From positions 2,294,001 to 2,358,000 of the forward strand of contig NZ_CP078145.1 of NCBI RefSeq assembly GCF_019222765.1: a stretch of DNA of 64,000 bases, in the 5' to 3' direction. Below the pieces are notes generated by a model. It had not been told where the DNA came from and searched no databases. It saw only the letters and a program-made list of their open reading frames with translations. This DNA comes from Nocardia iowensis (GTDB lineage Bacteria; Actinomycetota; Actinomycetes; Mycobacteriales; Mycobacteriaceae). The first letter of the stretch is position 1, and every line of letters starts with the position of its first letter. Positions 42,913-50,880 of the stretch are shown in pieces. Position numbers and translations under genes: made by a program.

Positions 42913-43419
42913 ATGTCGGACAACGCCACAGCAGATCGATCGGGTTTCGACGCGGTGATCGCCACCGCCGACTACCCGGTGTTCGTCGTGACCACGCGCG
43001 CGGGTGGCCGCCAGGCCGGCTGTCTGGTCGGCTTCACCTCGCAGGTGAGTATCGAACCGCCGCGTTTTCTGATCGGCATCTCCAAGAACAACTTCACCTT
43101 CGGCGTCGCGGCGGACGCTGACCACCTCGTCGTGCATCTGCTCGGCAGCGAACAGTCCTCGCTTGCCGCGCTTTTCGGCGCCGAGACCGGTGACGACATC
43201 AACAAGTTCGCGCACTGCAAGTGGCACGCGGGCCCGGCCGAACAGCCGATCTTGGAGGCCGCGGCCGGATGGTTCGCCGGGCGCATTCTCGAACGGCACG
43301 ATTTCGGCGATCACGTCGGCATACTCATCGAACCGGTCGCAGCCTCCGCACCCGCCCCGCAAACCGCCCCGCTGCGCTATAACGCCGTAGCCGACCTCAA
43401 GCCGGGCCACGTGGCCTAG
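42913..43419 (+). CDS. Flavin reductase-like domain protein
   Basis: 168 residues, FMN-binding split barrel of the flavin reductase family: YPVFVVTTRAGGRQAGCLVGFTSQVSIEPPRFLIGISKNN (in part), LVVHLLGSEQ, DDINKFAHCKWHAGP, and HVGILIEPV. It may supply reduced flavin to a monooxygenase or bind flavin/F420 directly. Stands alone between MerR and the converging sigF gene. Confidence 0.88.
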   Translation: MSDNATADRSGFDAVIATADYPVFVVTTRAGGRQAGCLVGFTSQVSIEPPRFLIGISKNNFTFGVAADADHLVVHLLGSEQSSLAALFGAETGDDINKFAHCKWHAGPAEQPILEAAAGWFAGRILERHDFGDHVGILIEPVAASAPAPQTAPLRYNAVADLKPGHVA

Positions 43420-43424
43420 GGGAG

Positions 43425-44258
43425 TCAGGCAACCTGTACAGCCTCCTCACCCAGTGCCTGCTCGCGCAGGGTATTCAGCGTCTTAGAGAGAATGCGCGAA
43501 ACCTGCATCTGTGAGACGCCGAGCCGTTCGGCGATCTGCGCCTGGGTCAGCGATTCGAAGAACCGCATGATCAGGACCCGGCGTTCCCGCTCGGGCAGCG
43601 CGGCGATCAGTGGGCGCACCGTCATCGACTGCTCCAGCAGCCCGTAGCACGGTTCCTCCGCGCCGAGTCCCGCCGTGACGGGCAGGGCAGCGTTCTCGCC
43701 GTCGTCGCGGACCACGGCATCGATCGACTTGGTCTGATAACCATTGCTCGCGATCAACGCCTGGGTGACCTCGCCGAGCTCGAGCTCCAGTTCGGCGGCG
43801 ATCTCCCGAGCGGTGGGCACGCGGCCGAGCCGGTTCGACAAGGTTTCGGTGGCGGGCCCGATGAGCTGCTGAATCTCCTTGAGCCTGCGCGGTACGCGCA
43901 CCGCCCAGGTGTTGTCCCGGAAGTGCCTGCGCACCTCACCCATAATCGTCGGAACGGCGAACGACAGGAACGAGCTGCCACGCGCTACATCGAAACGATC
44001 GACCGCGAGCACCAAGCCGACCCGGGCGATCTGGTGCAGATCGTCGAAGGCCTCGCCGCGGCCCGCGAACTTACGGGCGATGTGCTCGGCCAACGGCAGG
44101 CACAGTTGCAGCACTTCCTCGCGCAGCTCGTTCCGGTGCGGATCGCCCGCGTCGAGCGCGGCCATCTTCTCGAACCACGGCTCGATATTGTCGTAGCTGT
44201 CGCCGCGCGACTGCGAGCGTCGAGCGGTGTCGGTTCGGTCCGTGAACTCACATGGCAT
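43425..44258 (-). CDS. sigF: SigF/SigB-type alternative sigma factor
   Basis: 277 residues from ATG 44258, after GAGGAA. Region 2: EEVLQLCLPLAEHIARKFAGRGEAFDDLHQIARVGLVLAVDRFD (in part) and FLSFAVPTIMGEVRRHFRDNTWAVRVPRR (in part); region 3 LGRVPTAREIAAELEL; region 4 ALPERERRVLIMRFFESLTQAQIAERLGVSQMQVSRIL (in part). No extra domain. It overlaps the anti-sigma gene upstream by 11 bases, as in the mycobacterial usfX-sigF operon, and controls stress genes. Confidence 0.93.
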   Translation of the reverse strand: MPCEFTDRTDTARRSQSRGDSYDNIEPWFEKMAALDAGDPHRNELREEVLQLCLPLAEHIARKFAGRGEAFDDLHQIARVGLVLAVDRFDVARGSSFLSFAVPTIMGEVRRHFRDNTWAVRVPRRLKEIQQLIGPATETLSNRLGRVPTAREIAAELELELGEVTQALIASNGYQTKSIDAVVRDDGENAALPVTAGLGAEEPCYGLLEQSMTVRPLIAALPERERRVLIMRFFESLTQAQIAERLGVSQMQVSRILSKTLNTLREQALGEEAVQVA

Positions 44259-44697
44259 CGGATGTTCCTCGCTCCCAGCTGAATTCGATGGCCGTCGGAT
44301 ACCCGCCCGCGGCGGGATCAAAAGGATCTCGGGTCAGCTCGGCCGCATCGGTGAGCATGCGCACCAGCTGCCAGCTCAGCGGATCGCGGCTGACCTCGAT
44401 ATCTCGCGTTGTCGTCGCGCTGATCCGAACGCTGATCCGGCGCCGGTTGTAGGTGAACTCACAGTCGAGGGTCGAGCCGGGCACCGCGTCGAGCATCAGT
44501 GCGGTCGCCGCTTCGCTCAGCACCAGCCGGATGTCCGGAATCGCATCGAGCGCGACGTCGGCCATCATGCACACCGTGTCGGCGAGCGCTCGAAGCATTC
44601 CCAATTCGTGCAGCTCAGCGGCTAGCTCGACGACAACACGGTGCGCGACCACGGCCGTCTGCTGTGGCGCCGATGTCTCGGAAACCACCTTCATCAT
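44248..44697 (-). CDS. Anti-sigma factor, RsbW/UsfX type
   Basis: 149 residues from ATG 44697 (MMKVVSETSAPQQ), with GGGAGGCGG upstream. HATPase-fold features of the RsbW group are present but weak: LRALADTVCMMADVALDAIPDIRLVLSEAATALMLDAV (in part) and a C-terminal FEWS-like strand (IEFSWERG). The order anti-sigma then sigma with overlap matches usfX-sigF. It would hold SigF until a STAS anti-antagonist relieves it; an RsbR-type STAS gene lies 3 kb away. Confidence 0.85.
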   Translation of the reverse strand: MMKVVSETSAPQQTAVVAHRVVVELAAELHELGMLRALADTVCMMADVALDAIPDIRLVLSEAATALMLDAVPGSTLDCEFTYNRRRISVRISATTTRDIEVSRDPLSWQLVRMLTDAAELTRDPFDPAAGGYPTAIEFSWERGTSDAM

Positions 44698-44802
44698 GTC
44701 CACCGCCTCCCATCGCGTCACTGGGGCCATACCCCAGCGGTGCCGACCCAACCGGGAGATCGGCCCGAAATCGCCCGCGCCGCACCGTTGGTGCTGGATT
44801 GC

Positions 44803-44829
44803 GTACCCAGCTGGAGTAGCGTCGAAATC
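44803..44829 (-). promoter_or_regulatory. Putative SigF-type promoter of anti-sigma/sigF operon
   Basis: On the minus strand GATTT, a 16-base spacer and GGGTAC (plus-strand AAATC 44825-44829 and GTACCC 44803-44808). This fits the actinobacterial SigF type (GTTT-N15-17-GGGTAY) with one mismatch in the -35, suggesting autoregulation. Confidence 0.55.
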
Positions 44830-44849
44830 GGGGAGATTAGGAGTGCGGC

Positions 44850-45647
44850 GTGGAGGAAGCGTCCGGTGGTTATCACGGTGACCGGCCTGGTGATCCCGAC
44901 CAGGACGTCACCCGTGCGCGTGGTTCGCTGTTCACCGGAATCGGCACGCTGTGCTCGGCTGCCGTGCGCCTGACCGGTACCGACGGTGCCGCCGTAGCGG
45001 TGCTGAGCAGTTCGACGCAAGTGCGCGAATTGGTTTACGCGACCAATGCGACCGCCCAGCAGATCGATGAATTGCAGTTCATCGTCGGTGAGGGTCCCTG
45101 CGTCGATGCCTACCGCGACGATCGCGGCGAGTTGTGGCCGAATCTGACGCTGGCGGCCGCCGCCGCGCGGTGGCCCGCGTTCACCCCCGACGTGCTTGCC
45201 CTCGGGGTACGCGCCGCGTTCGCCTTTCCGGTACCCGGCGCGGTGCGGCCGATCGGTGTGCTGGAGCTGTATCGCAACGCGGCCGGGATGCTGGCTGCCA
45301 CCGAGCAGGAGTCGGCGGTGGCGGTCGCGGTGGCGGTCGGGCGCACCCTGCGGGCGAACTGGGCCGAGCGAATCGACGCGGCGGGGAGCGTCGAGATCGC
45401 GCTCGAGAAAGCCGGATCGGACGACCGCGCGCTCGAGACCGCCAACGACTTCTCGCGCGCGGAAGTATTCAACGCCGCCGGTATGGTGGCGGTGCAACTC
45501 GCGGTCCCGGTCGCCGTGGGTCTGGATCGGTTGCGGGCCTACTCTTACGCGCAGCGGCGCTCCATCGCCGAGGTCGCTGCAGACATCGTCGCCCGGCGAC
45601 TGTCGTTGCGGGACCAGCGCGACACGACGGAGGGGCAGGAATCATGA
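44850..45647 (+). CDS. GAF-ANTAR domain protein
   Basis: 265 residues from GTG 44850, after AGGAG. GAF domain at about 35-160 (GIGTLCSAAVRLTGTDGAAVAVL, FIVGEGPCVDAYRDDRGELW) and ANTAR at about 190-255 (RAEVFNAAGMVAVQLAVPV, ALDRLRAYSYAQRRSIAEVAADIV). ANTAR binds paired RNA hairpins to prevent termination. No ligand is predicted. Its stop overlaps the next ANTAR gene (ATGA), so they are co-translated. Confidence 0.9.
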   Translation: MEEASGGYHGDRPGDPDQDVTRARGSLFTGIGTLCSAAVRLTGTDGAAVAVLSSSTQVRELVYATNATAQQIDELQFIVGEGPCVDAYRDDRGELWPNLTLAAAAARWPAFTPDVLALGVRAAFAFPVPGAVRPIGVLELYRNAAGMLAATEQESAVAVAVAVGRTLRANWAERIDAAGSVEIALEKAGSDDRALETANDFSRAEVFNAAGMVAVQLAVPVAVGLDRLRAYSYAQRRSIAEVAADIVARRLSLRDQRDTTEGQES

Positions 45648-46426
45648 CCACGGCCCGGACGCGGCTGGCGATCGCGGAGCTGACGTCGACGCTGACCACC
45701 GATTTCGACGTGCCGACACTGCTGCACGCCGTTGCTGCCCATGCCCGTGAGTGCTTCGACGCGGTATCCGCGGTGGTGATTTTGGTCGACTCCCGGCAGT
45801 CGGCCGAGTCGCCAGGGCTTCAGATCGTTGCCGAGGCGTCGCGCGACGGTGTCTCGGCGGATCCGCGCCTGAACGTGACCGGACCGGGGTCCGCCAGCGC
45901 CCGCGACGGTGTGGTGGCGATGATCGCCGATCTCGACGAGGGTGCCGACCTCCGCTGGCCGCAGTATCGCCAGCAGGCTCTGGCCGCGGGTCTGCGATCC
46001 ATCCGCGCCTTTCCGGTGATCGCGTTGACAGTGCCGCTCGGTTCGGTCGTGGTGCACGTCGACGAGCCATGGGGCAACGCCCGTCCCAACGACTTCGGCC
46101 AGATCCTGGCCGATCTCATCGCCATCGCGCTGTCCACCGGGCGAGTGGAAGGCCGGCGCGCGAGCACCAGTGAAACCGTGGAAGCGGTGCTGCATGGCAC
46201 CACCGTGATCGCCGCGGCGGTCGGCGTCCTGGCCGAATACTTCGACCTGAATATCGCTGCGGCGCGGCACTATTTGGTCCGACTTGCCCGAGCCCACGGC
46301 GTCACGCCCACCGACCACGCGCGCGCCATCGTAGAAGCGCAGAACGCCGCGCCACAGGACCCGGGGGCTGCCGGAATATTGCACGCCCCACCGGATCTGG
46401 CACCCCCGCGGCACATAGATATCTGA
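45644..46426 (+). CDS. GAF-ANTAR domain protein
   Basis: 260 residues. GAF (residues 15-165) followed by an ANTAR-type three-helix region (VIAAAVGVLAEYFDLNIAAARHYLVRLARAHGVTPTDHARAIV, in part), less canonical than the others. The ATG at 45644 overlaps the stop of the preceding ANTAR gene. A C-terminal Pro-rich tail has no motif. Confidence 0.85.
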   Translation: MTTARTRLAIAELTSTLTTDFDVPTLLHAVAAHARECFDAVSAVVILVDSRQSAESPGLQIVAEASRDGVSADPRLNVTGPGSASARDGVVAMIADLDEGADLRWPQYRQQALAAGLRSIRAFPVIALTVPLGSVVVHVDEPWGNARPNDFGQILADLIAIALSTGRVEGRRASTSETVEAVLHGTTVIAAAVGVLAEYFDLNIAAARHYLVRLARAHGVTPTDHARAIVEAQNAAPQDPGAAGILHAPPDLAPPRHIDI

Positions 46427-46529
46427 CAGTTGTCTCCGGCTGCTGAAAACGGCGTGCACTGCTTACGACACCGGCGACCGACGGGTGCACTAGCAGAAAA
46501 CCGCAGGTAGCGAGCATACTTACGCTGTG

Positions 46530-47216
46530 ATGGAAACAGGCGCGGTGGCTACCCGGGCGGAGACCGATGCGGTCGTCCAGGTGGTCGGTGTCGGCACCCC
46601 GCAGGCGACCGGAAGCTTCCGCTTCTGGTTCGCCGATCAACGGTGGGAGTGGTCGGACGAGGTCGCCGCCATGCACGGGTACGAGCCGGGATCGGTGACT
46701 CCCACCACGGAGCTGCTGCTATCCCACAAGCATCCGGACGACCGGGCTCAAGTCGCGCAGACGATCGCCAAGTCGCTGCGCGATGCCGAGCCCTTTTGCA
46801 GCCGCCACCGCATCATCGACCTGACCGGTCAGACGCACCATGTGATCGTCTTCGGCGACACCATGACCGACAACGACGGCAATGTCGTCGGCACCGCGGG
46901 CTACTACATAGACCTGACCGAAACCTTCGATGAGCAGCGCCAGGAGATGCTCGACGGCGCGCTACCGGAACTATTCGAGTCGCGCGCGGTGATCGAACAG
47001 GCCAAGGGCGTGCTGATGCGGGTGTACCGGATCAATGCCGAGCAGGCCTTCCGGGTGCTGCAATGGCGGTCGCAGGAAACGAACGTCAAGTTGCGCACGC
47101 TGGCCACTCGGCTCATCACCGAACTCGACTCGCTGCCCCCGGCCCCGCCGCGGGAGCAGACCGCGTTCGACCATCTGCTGCTGACCCTGCACGAGCACGC
47201 CGGTCCCGAGCAGTAG
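46530..47216 (+). CDS. PAS-ANTAR domain protein
   Basis: 228 residues (ATG 46530; GTG 46527 possible). PAS fold at about 28-130: GSFRFWFADQRWEWSDEVAAMHGYEPGS, SRHRIIDLTGQTHHVIVFGDTMTD, GTAGYYIDLTE; ANTAR at about 148-205: SRAVIEQAKGVLMRVYRINAEQAFRVLQWRSQETNVKLRTLA (in part). The typical ANTAR residues (A, G, L, R) are intact. PAS of this subtype can bind small ligands or act in photo- or redox sensing; no Cys or His for cofactors is obvious. Confidence 0.92.
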   Translation: METGAVATRAETDAVVQVVGVGTPQATGSFRFWFADQRWEWSDEVAAMHGYEPGSVTPTTELLLSHKHPDDRAQVAQTIAKSLRDAEPFCSRHRIIDLTGQTHHVIVFGDTMTDNDGNVVGTAGYYIDLTETFDEQRQEMLDGALPELFESRAVIEQAKGVLMRVYRINAEQAFRVLQWRSQETNVKLRTLATRLITELDSLPPAPPREQTAFDHLLLTLHEHAGPEQ

Positions 47217-47226
47217 GCGAGGGTTT

Positions 47227-48123
47227 TCAGCCGTCCGATCGCCGTGCGGAGTCGCTGGTCCGGCTGACCTCATAGCCCAACAGCCGTTCGGCCTCTTCGA
47301 TACCGCCTTGCAGGTCGCCGACCGCGTTCATCTTGGACAGATCCAAGCCGATCGTAACCAGCGTCAGCGCGATTTCCGAGGACAGGCCGGTGATGATCAC
47401 GTTCGCGCCCATCAGGCCGGAGGCGTCGACGGTTTGCACCAGGTGGTTGGCCACGGTGGAGTCGATCGTCGGCACACCCGTGATGTCGATGACGACCACC
47501 TTGGCGCGATTGGCCCGGATCGCGCGCAGCAGCTGTTCGGTGAGCTGGCGGGCGCGCTGCCCGTCGAGCACGCCGATGATCGGCAGGATGAGCAGCTGTT
47601 CACGCACCTGGAGAACCGGGGTGGACAGCTCGCGGATCGCCTCCTGCTGCTGGCGGATGATGCGCTCGCGTTCCTCGACGAAGGAGACGCCAACGGTGTT
47701 GGCGATGCGGTTGGCGGCCGGTTCGTAGGCGTCGAGTACCGCGTTGAGTAGCTGGAAGTCGGCCTGGTACTTCTCGAACAGTGAGCGCGCGAGTACGTCG
47801 CGCAACAGCAGCACGATGCCGAGGACCTCGTCGGTCTCGACACCTCGCGGGATGATGCGTTCGGACAGATCGCGGGCGTAATCCTGTAGCGCCTCTACCG
47901 AGCCGGTTTCCAGCACGGCGACGTAGTTGTCGTAGACGGAGGTGGCTTCGGAGAACATCTCGTCGGGCGTCATCGCGGTCAGCAACTGCGCTTCGGTAAT
48001 CCGGCGCGCCCATTCTTCGCGCAGGATGGTGCGGTTCTGCCGCAGATGTTCCACAAGTTCGGAAAGCAGGCCCGCGCTGACACCGTTGGGACTGGTATCC
48101 GCCGCGAAAGCAGTAATCGACAT
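47227..48123 (-). CDS. RsbR-type STAS-domain co-antagonist
   Basis: 298 residues from ATG 48123 (MSITAFAADTSPNG); the frame extends upstream to 48213. N-terminal RsbRD-type helical domain (LVEHLRQNRTILREEWARRITEAQLL; VYDNYVAVLETGSVEALQDYARDLSERIIPRG) and C-terminal STAS (LPIIGVLDGQRARQLTEQLLRAI, VVVIDITGVPTIDSTVANHLV with the phospho-acceptor Thr/Ser cluster). It would sit in a stressosome with an RsbT/RsbS-type partner not seen in the window. Confidence 0.9.
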   Translation of the reverse strand: MSITAFAADTSPNGVSAGLLSELVEHLRQNRTILREEWARRITEAQLLTAMTPDEMFSEATSVYDNYVAVLETGSVEALQDYARDLSERIIPRGVETDEVLGIVLLLRDVLARSLFEKYQADFQLLNAVLDAYEPAANRIANTVGVSFVEERERIIRQQQEAIRELSTPVLQVREQLLILPIIGVLDGQRARQLTEQLLRAIRANRAKVVVIDITGVPTIDSTVANHLVQTVDASGLMGANVIITGLSSEIALTLVTIGLDLSKMNAVGDLQGGIEEAERLLGYEVSRTSDSARRSDG

Positions 48124-48274
48124 TTCGGACAATGCCGCCTCCGGTCCATCCCACGCACTCGGACTCGCGTGCTCGAAAATACAGTGGCCAGCCGCCTTGT
48201 TGGACCGTTCCACCGCCGGCAGAATCGTATACCTATGTCGATCGGCGCAGCCATCGAAAGGGCATCAACGGAGG

Positions 48275-48299
48275 GTTTCCTGGCGCGGCGACGGGGCAC
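48275..48299 (+). promoter_or_regulatory. Putative SigF-type promoter of stress SDR
   Basis: GTTT (48275-48278), a 15-base spacer and GGGCAC (48294-48299), upstream of the SDR start 48341. Fits the SigF type with an imperfect -10. Confidence 0.4.
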
Positions 48300-48340
48300 C
48301 CGGTCTGAGTCCAGACCAGCGCACAGAAGGGTCCGCCGTT

Positions 48341-49180
48341 ATGGGTTTTCCCGAGCAGCAGCAAGAAGTCCCCGGTATCCAGGCCCGGATGAACCCGGTG
48401 CCGGACTGCGGTGAGGACAGCTACCGCGGTTCCGGCAAGCTGACCGGCAAGGCGGCCGTGATCACCGGAGCGGACAGCGGAATCGGCCGCGCGGTCGCCA
48501 TCGCCTTCGCCCGCGAAGGCGCCGATGTGCTGATCTCCTACCTCGACGAGGACGAGGACGCGAAGCAGGTCGCGCAGCTGGTGGAGCAGGCGGGCCGCCG
48601 GGCGGTGCTGATGCCGGGCGACCTGTCCGACCCGAAGCACTGCCGCGCCGTGATCGACCGTGCGGCAGCGGAATTCGGCAAGATCGACGTGCTGGTCAGT
48701 AACGCCGCCTATCAGATGACGCACACCAGCCTCGACGAGATCAGCGACGAGGAGTTCGACTACACCTTCAAATTGAACATCGGCGCCTACTTCTACCTGG
48801 TCAAGGCCGCATTGCCGCACATGCCCGCAGGCTCATCTATCATCGGCAGCTCGTCGGTGAATTCCGATATGCCCTCGCCGACGCTCGCGCCGTACGCGGC
48901 GACCAAGGCGGCCATCGCGAACTTCTCGGCCAGCCTGGCTCAGCTACTGGGGGAGAAGGGAATTCGGGTCAACAGCGTGGCCCCCGGCCCGATCTGGACA
49001 CCGCTGATCCCCGCGACGATGCCGCCGGAGAAGGTCAGCAAGTTCGGCGACGACACCCCGCTCGGCCGGGCAGGACAACCCGCCGAACTCGCCTCCGCGT
49101 ACGTGCTGCTCGCTTCGGACGACGGCAGCTACATCTCCGGCGCGCGCCTGGCCGTCACGGGTGGTAGGCCCATTCTCTGA
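48341..49180 (+). CDS. General-stress-type SDR oxidoreductase
   Basis: 279 residues from ATG 48341. The N-terminus PGIQARMNPVPDCGEDSYRGSGKLTGKAAVITGADSGIGRAVA (in part) is characteristic of the B. subtilis YdaD/YhdF-type SDRs, which are SigB-dependent stress proteins. SDR catalytic residues are intact: NAAYQMT, SSSVNSDMPSPTLAPYAATK, VAPGPIWTP. Its position inside the SigF/ANTAR/RsbR block fits stress control; substrate unknown. Confidence 0.88.
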   Translation: MGFPEQQQEVPGIQARMNPVPDCGEDSYRGSGKLTGKAAVITGADSGIGRAVAIAFAREGADVLISYLDEDEDAKQVAQLVEQAGRRAVLMPGDLSDPKHCRAVIDRAAAEFGKIDVLVSNAAYQMTHTSLDEISDEEFDYTFKLNIGAYFYLVKAALPHMPAGSSIIGSSSVNSDMPSPTLAPYAATKAAIANFSASLAQLLGEKGIRVNSVAPGPIWTPLIPATMPPEKVSKFGDDTPLGRAGQPAELASAYVLLASDDGSYISGARLAVTGGRPIL

Positions 49181-49190
49181 TCGCCGGACA

Positions 49191-49943
49191 TCACCGGCGG
49201 CGCGGGCGGGGTGGCTGTTCGGGGTCGACGAAGTGCGGCGAGGGCGGTTTGCGGCCGCTGACCACCTCGATGATCTCGACGGCCAAGTCCGCGACCCGGA
49301 CATTGCGCCGCTGCGACGTGCCACGCAGCACCGCGAACGCGGCCTCGCGGGTGCACCGCCGTTCGGCCATGAGGATGCCGAGAGCCTGGTCGATGGTGGA
49401 GCGGGAGGCCAGCGTGGCGCGCAATTGCTCGGTCAGCTTGGCCCGCCTTGTCGTATCGATGGCCACGGCGAGCAGTACACCAATGTGTTCGGCGGTGAGC
49501 GTGATGGCCCTGCGAAGCCGGCCGGTGAAGCTGTGCGGGCGCTTCGAGTAGAGCGACAGTGCGCCGACTATTTCACCCTTCACCGAAAGAGGTTGGGCGT
49601 GAATAGATTTCACGCCGTGGGCCAGCATCCGTTCGGCGTAGCCGCCCCAGCGGTGCTCGGTGGCCATATCAGGCACCGAAACCTGGCGTGCGGTACTGAT
49701 CGCCTGCTGACAGGGGTCGTCTCGCTCGCCGAACCGGGATTCCTCGATGAGCAGCGCAGGTGCGCCGCTCGAACCGGCGACGATGGTGTCGTGCTCCCGG
49801 ATCAGCGTCACTCCAACCATGGGGTGGTCAGGGAGCATCCTGGCGACGATATCGGCGACAGCGCACAGTGATTCGGCAACGTCATCGCCGGTCAACAGCG
49901 TCGCCGTCAACTCCGACATTCCCAATGCCAGCTCGTCAGTCAT
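49191..49943 (-). CDS. GAF-ANTAR domain protein
   Basis: 250 residues from ATG 49943. GAF domain at about 18-160 (GVTLIREHDTIVAGSSGAPALLIEES, QVSVPDMATEHRWGGYAERMLAHGVKSIHAQPLSVKGEIVGAL, in part) and ANTAR at about 175-235 (RSTIDQALGILMAERRCTREAAFAVLRGTSQRRNVRVADLAVEI, in part). Four bases separate it from the next minus-strand ANTAR gene, so they are co-transcribed. Confidence 0.92.
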   Translation of the reverse strand: MTDELALGMSELTATLLTGDDVAESLCAVADIVARMLPDHPMVGVTLIREHDTIVAGSSGAPALLIEESRFGERDDPCQQAISTARQVSVPDMATEHRWGGYAERMLAHGVKSIHAQPLSVKGEIVGALSLYSKRPHSFTGRLRRAITLTAEHIGVLLAVAIDTTRRAKLTEQLRATLASRSTIDQALGILMAERRCTREAAFAVLRGTSQRRNVRVADLAVEIIEVVSGRKPPSPHFVDPEQPPRPRRR

Positions 49944-49946
49944 GAA

Positions 49947-50846
49947 CTACCTTGACGGGCAACATAATTGATATCCGTCCTCCAGTACCCAGTGGGCGAT
50001 CTCGGAAACGGCGATGCCTTCGGCGAACGCGCGTGCGCGCAGCAGCGCCAACGCGGCGTCGAGATCGCAACTGCACTGCACGGCAACCATACCGACCGCC
50101 TGATGCACCGCGGTGAGGTAATCGGCGTCATCGAACAAGGTCCCCATCGGACCGCTGCCGTCGTCGGTCCCGTGTGCGGCGAGCAGCACCGTGTTGGCCA
50201 GGGCGTCGGCCACTTTCGTCGCGGCCGGGGCGACTTCGTTGCGCAGTCCGGCTCGGCTGGTGAACACGCACAAGGCACCGAGCAGCCGAGAAGAGCGCAA
50301 TGGGACCGCGACCACGGACCGCACCCCGATCTCGGTGAGCGCCGGACCGTACTGCGGCCAGCGAGCGGCCAGATCCGTACTGTCCGCGGCGACGAAGTCC
50401 CGGCCGTCCAATACCTCGCGGGCGGGGCCCTCGCCGATCAGCAGTTCGAGATCGTGCGCGGTCCGCGCCGTCCCATCCGAGGCGGCGACCAGCAGCTCCT
50501 CGCCAGCGCGCCCGAACAGCGTGACCGCGGCGCTGTCCATTCTCAGGTGCTGGGCGACCGCGGCCATGAAGACCGGTCGCAGCGACGCCCGGTCGCCGAT
50601 GTACCAACGCTGCAGGCGGAGCGCGTGCAAACGGTGCAGTCGCGCGCACGCGAGATGGCGGGCCTCGATCCGCCGGTGCAATTCCGCCATGTGCCGACGA
50701 AATGGCTGCATGGATTCCGGTCGCTGGACGGCCTGTGCCTCGTATTTCGCGGCCACGGTCGCCGCGCGAGCTGCACGTCCTCGCTCGGCGCTGAATTCCT
50801 GCCACTCACGGGCTATTTCCTGGTGAGCGTCCGAATACGACCGCAC
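49947..50846 (-). CDS. GAF-ANTAR protein with N-terminal helical extension
   Basis: 299 residues from GTG 50846. An N-terminal helical, Arg/Ala/Glu-rich segment (residues 1-70) precedes a GAF domain (MDSAAVTLFGRAGEELLVAA, LLIGEGPAREVLDGRDFV, GVRSVVAVPLRSSRLLGALCVF) and an ANTAR-type C-terminus (VHQAVGMVAVQCSCDLDAALALLRARAFAEGIAVSEIAHWV, in part). C-terminal CCPSR gives vicinal cysteines. Co-transcribed with the GAF-ANTAR gene downstream of it. Confidence 0.88.
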   Translation of the reverse strand: MRSYSDAHQEIAREWQEFSAERGRAARAATVAAKYEAQAVQRPESMQPFRRHMAELHRRIEARHLACARLHRLHALRLQRWYIGDRASLRPVFMAAVAQHLRMDSAAVTLFGRAGEELLVAASDGTARTAHDLELLIGEGPAREVLDGRDFVAADSTDLAARWPQYGPALTEIGVRSVVAVPLRSSRLLGALCVFTSRAGLRNEVAPAATKVADALANTVLLAAHGTDDGSGPMGTLFDDADYLTAVHQAVGMVAVQCSCDLDAALALLRARAFAEGIAVSEIAHWVLEDGYQLCCPSR

Positions 50847-50880
50847 AGGTAAAGCCTACGCCCCCACGCAAGGGGGAGAA

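Noticed and set aside
43754..44251. Extra small genes antisense to or within sigF
   Set aside because: Frames are shadows of the sigma factor gene.
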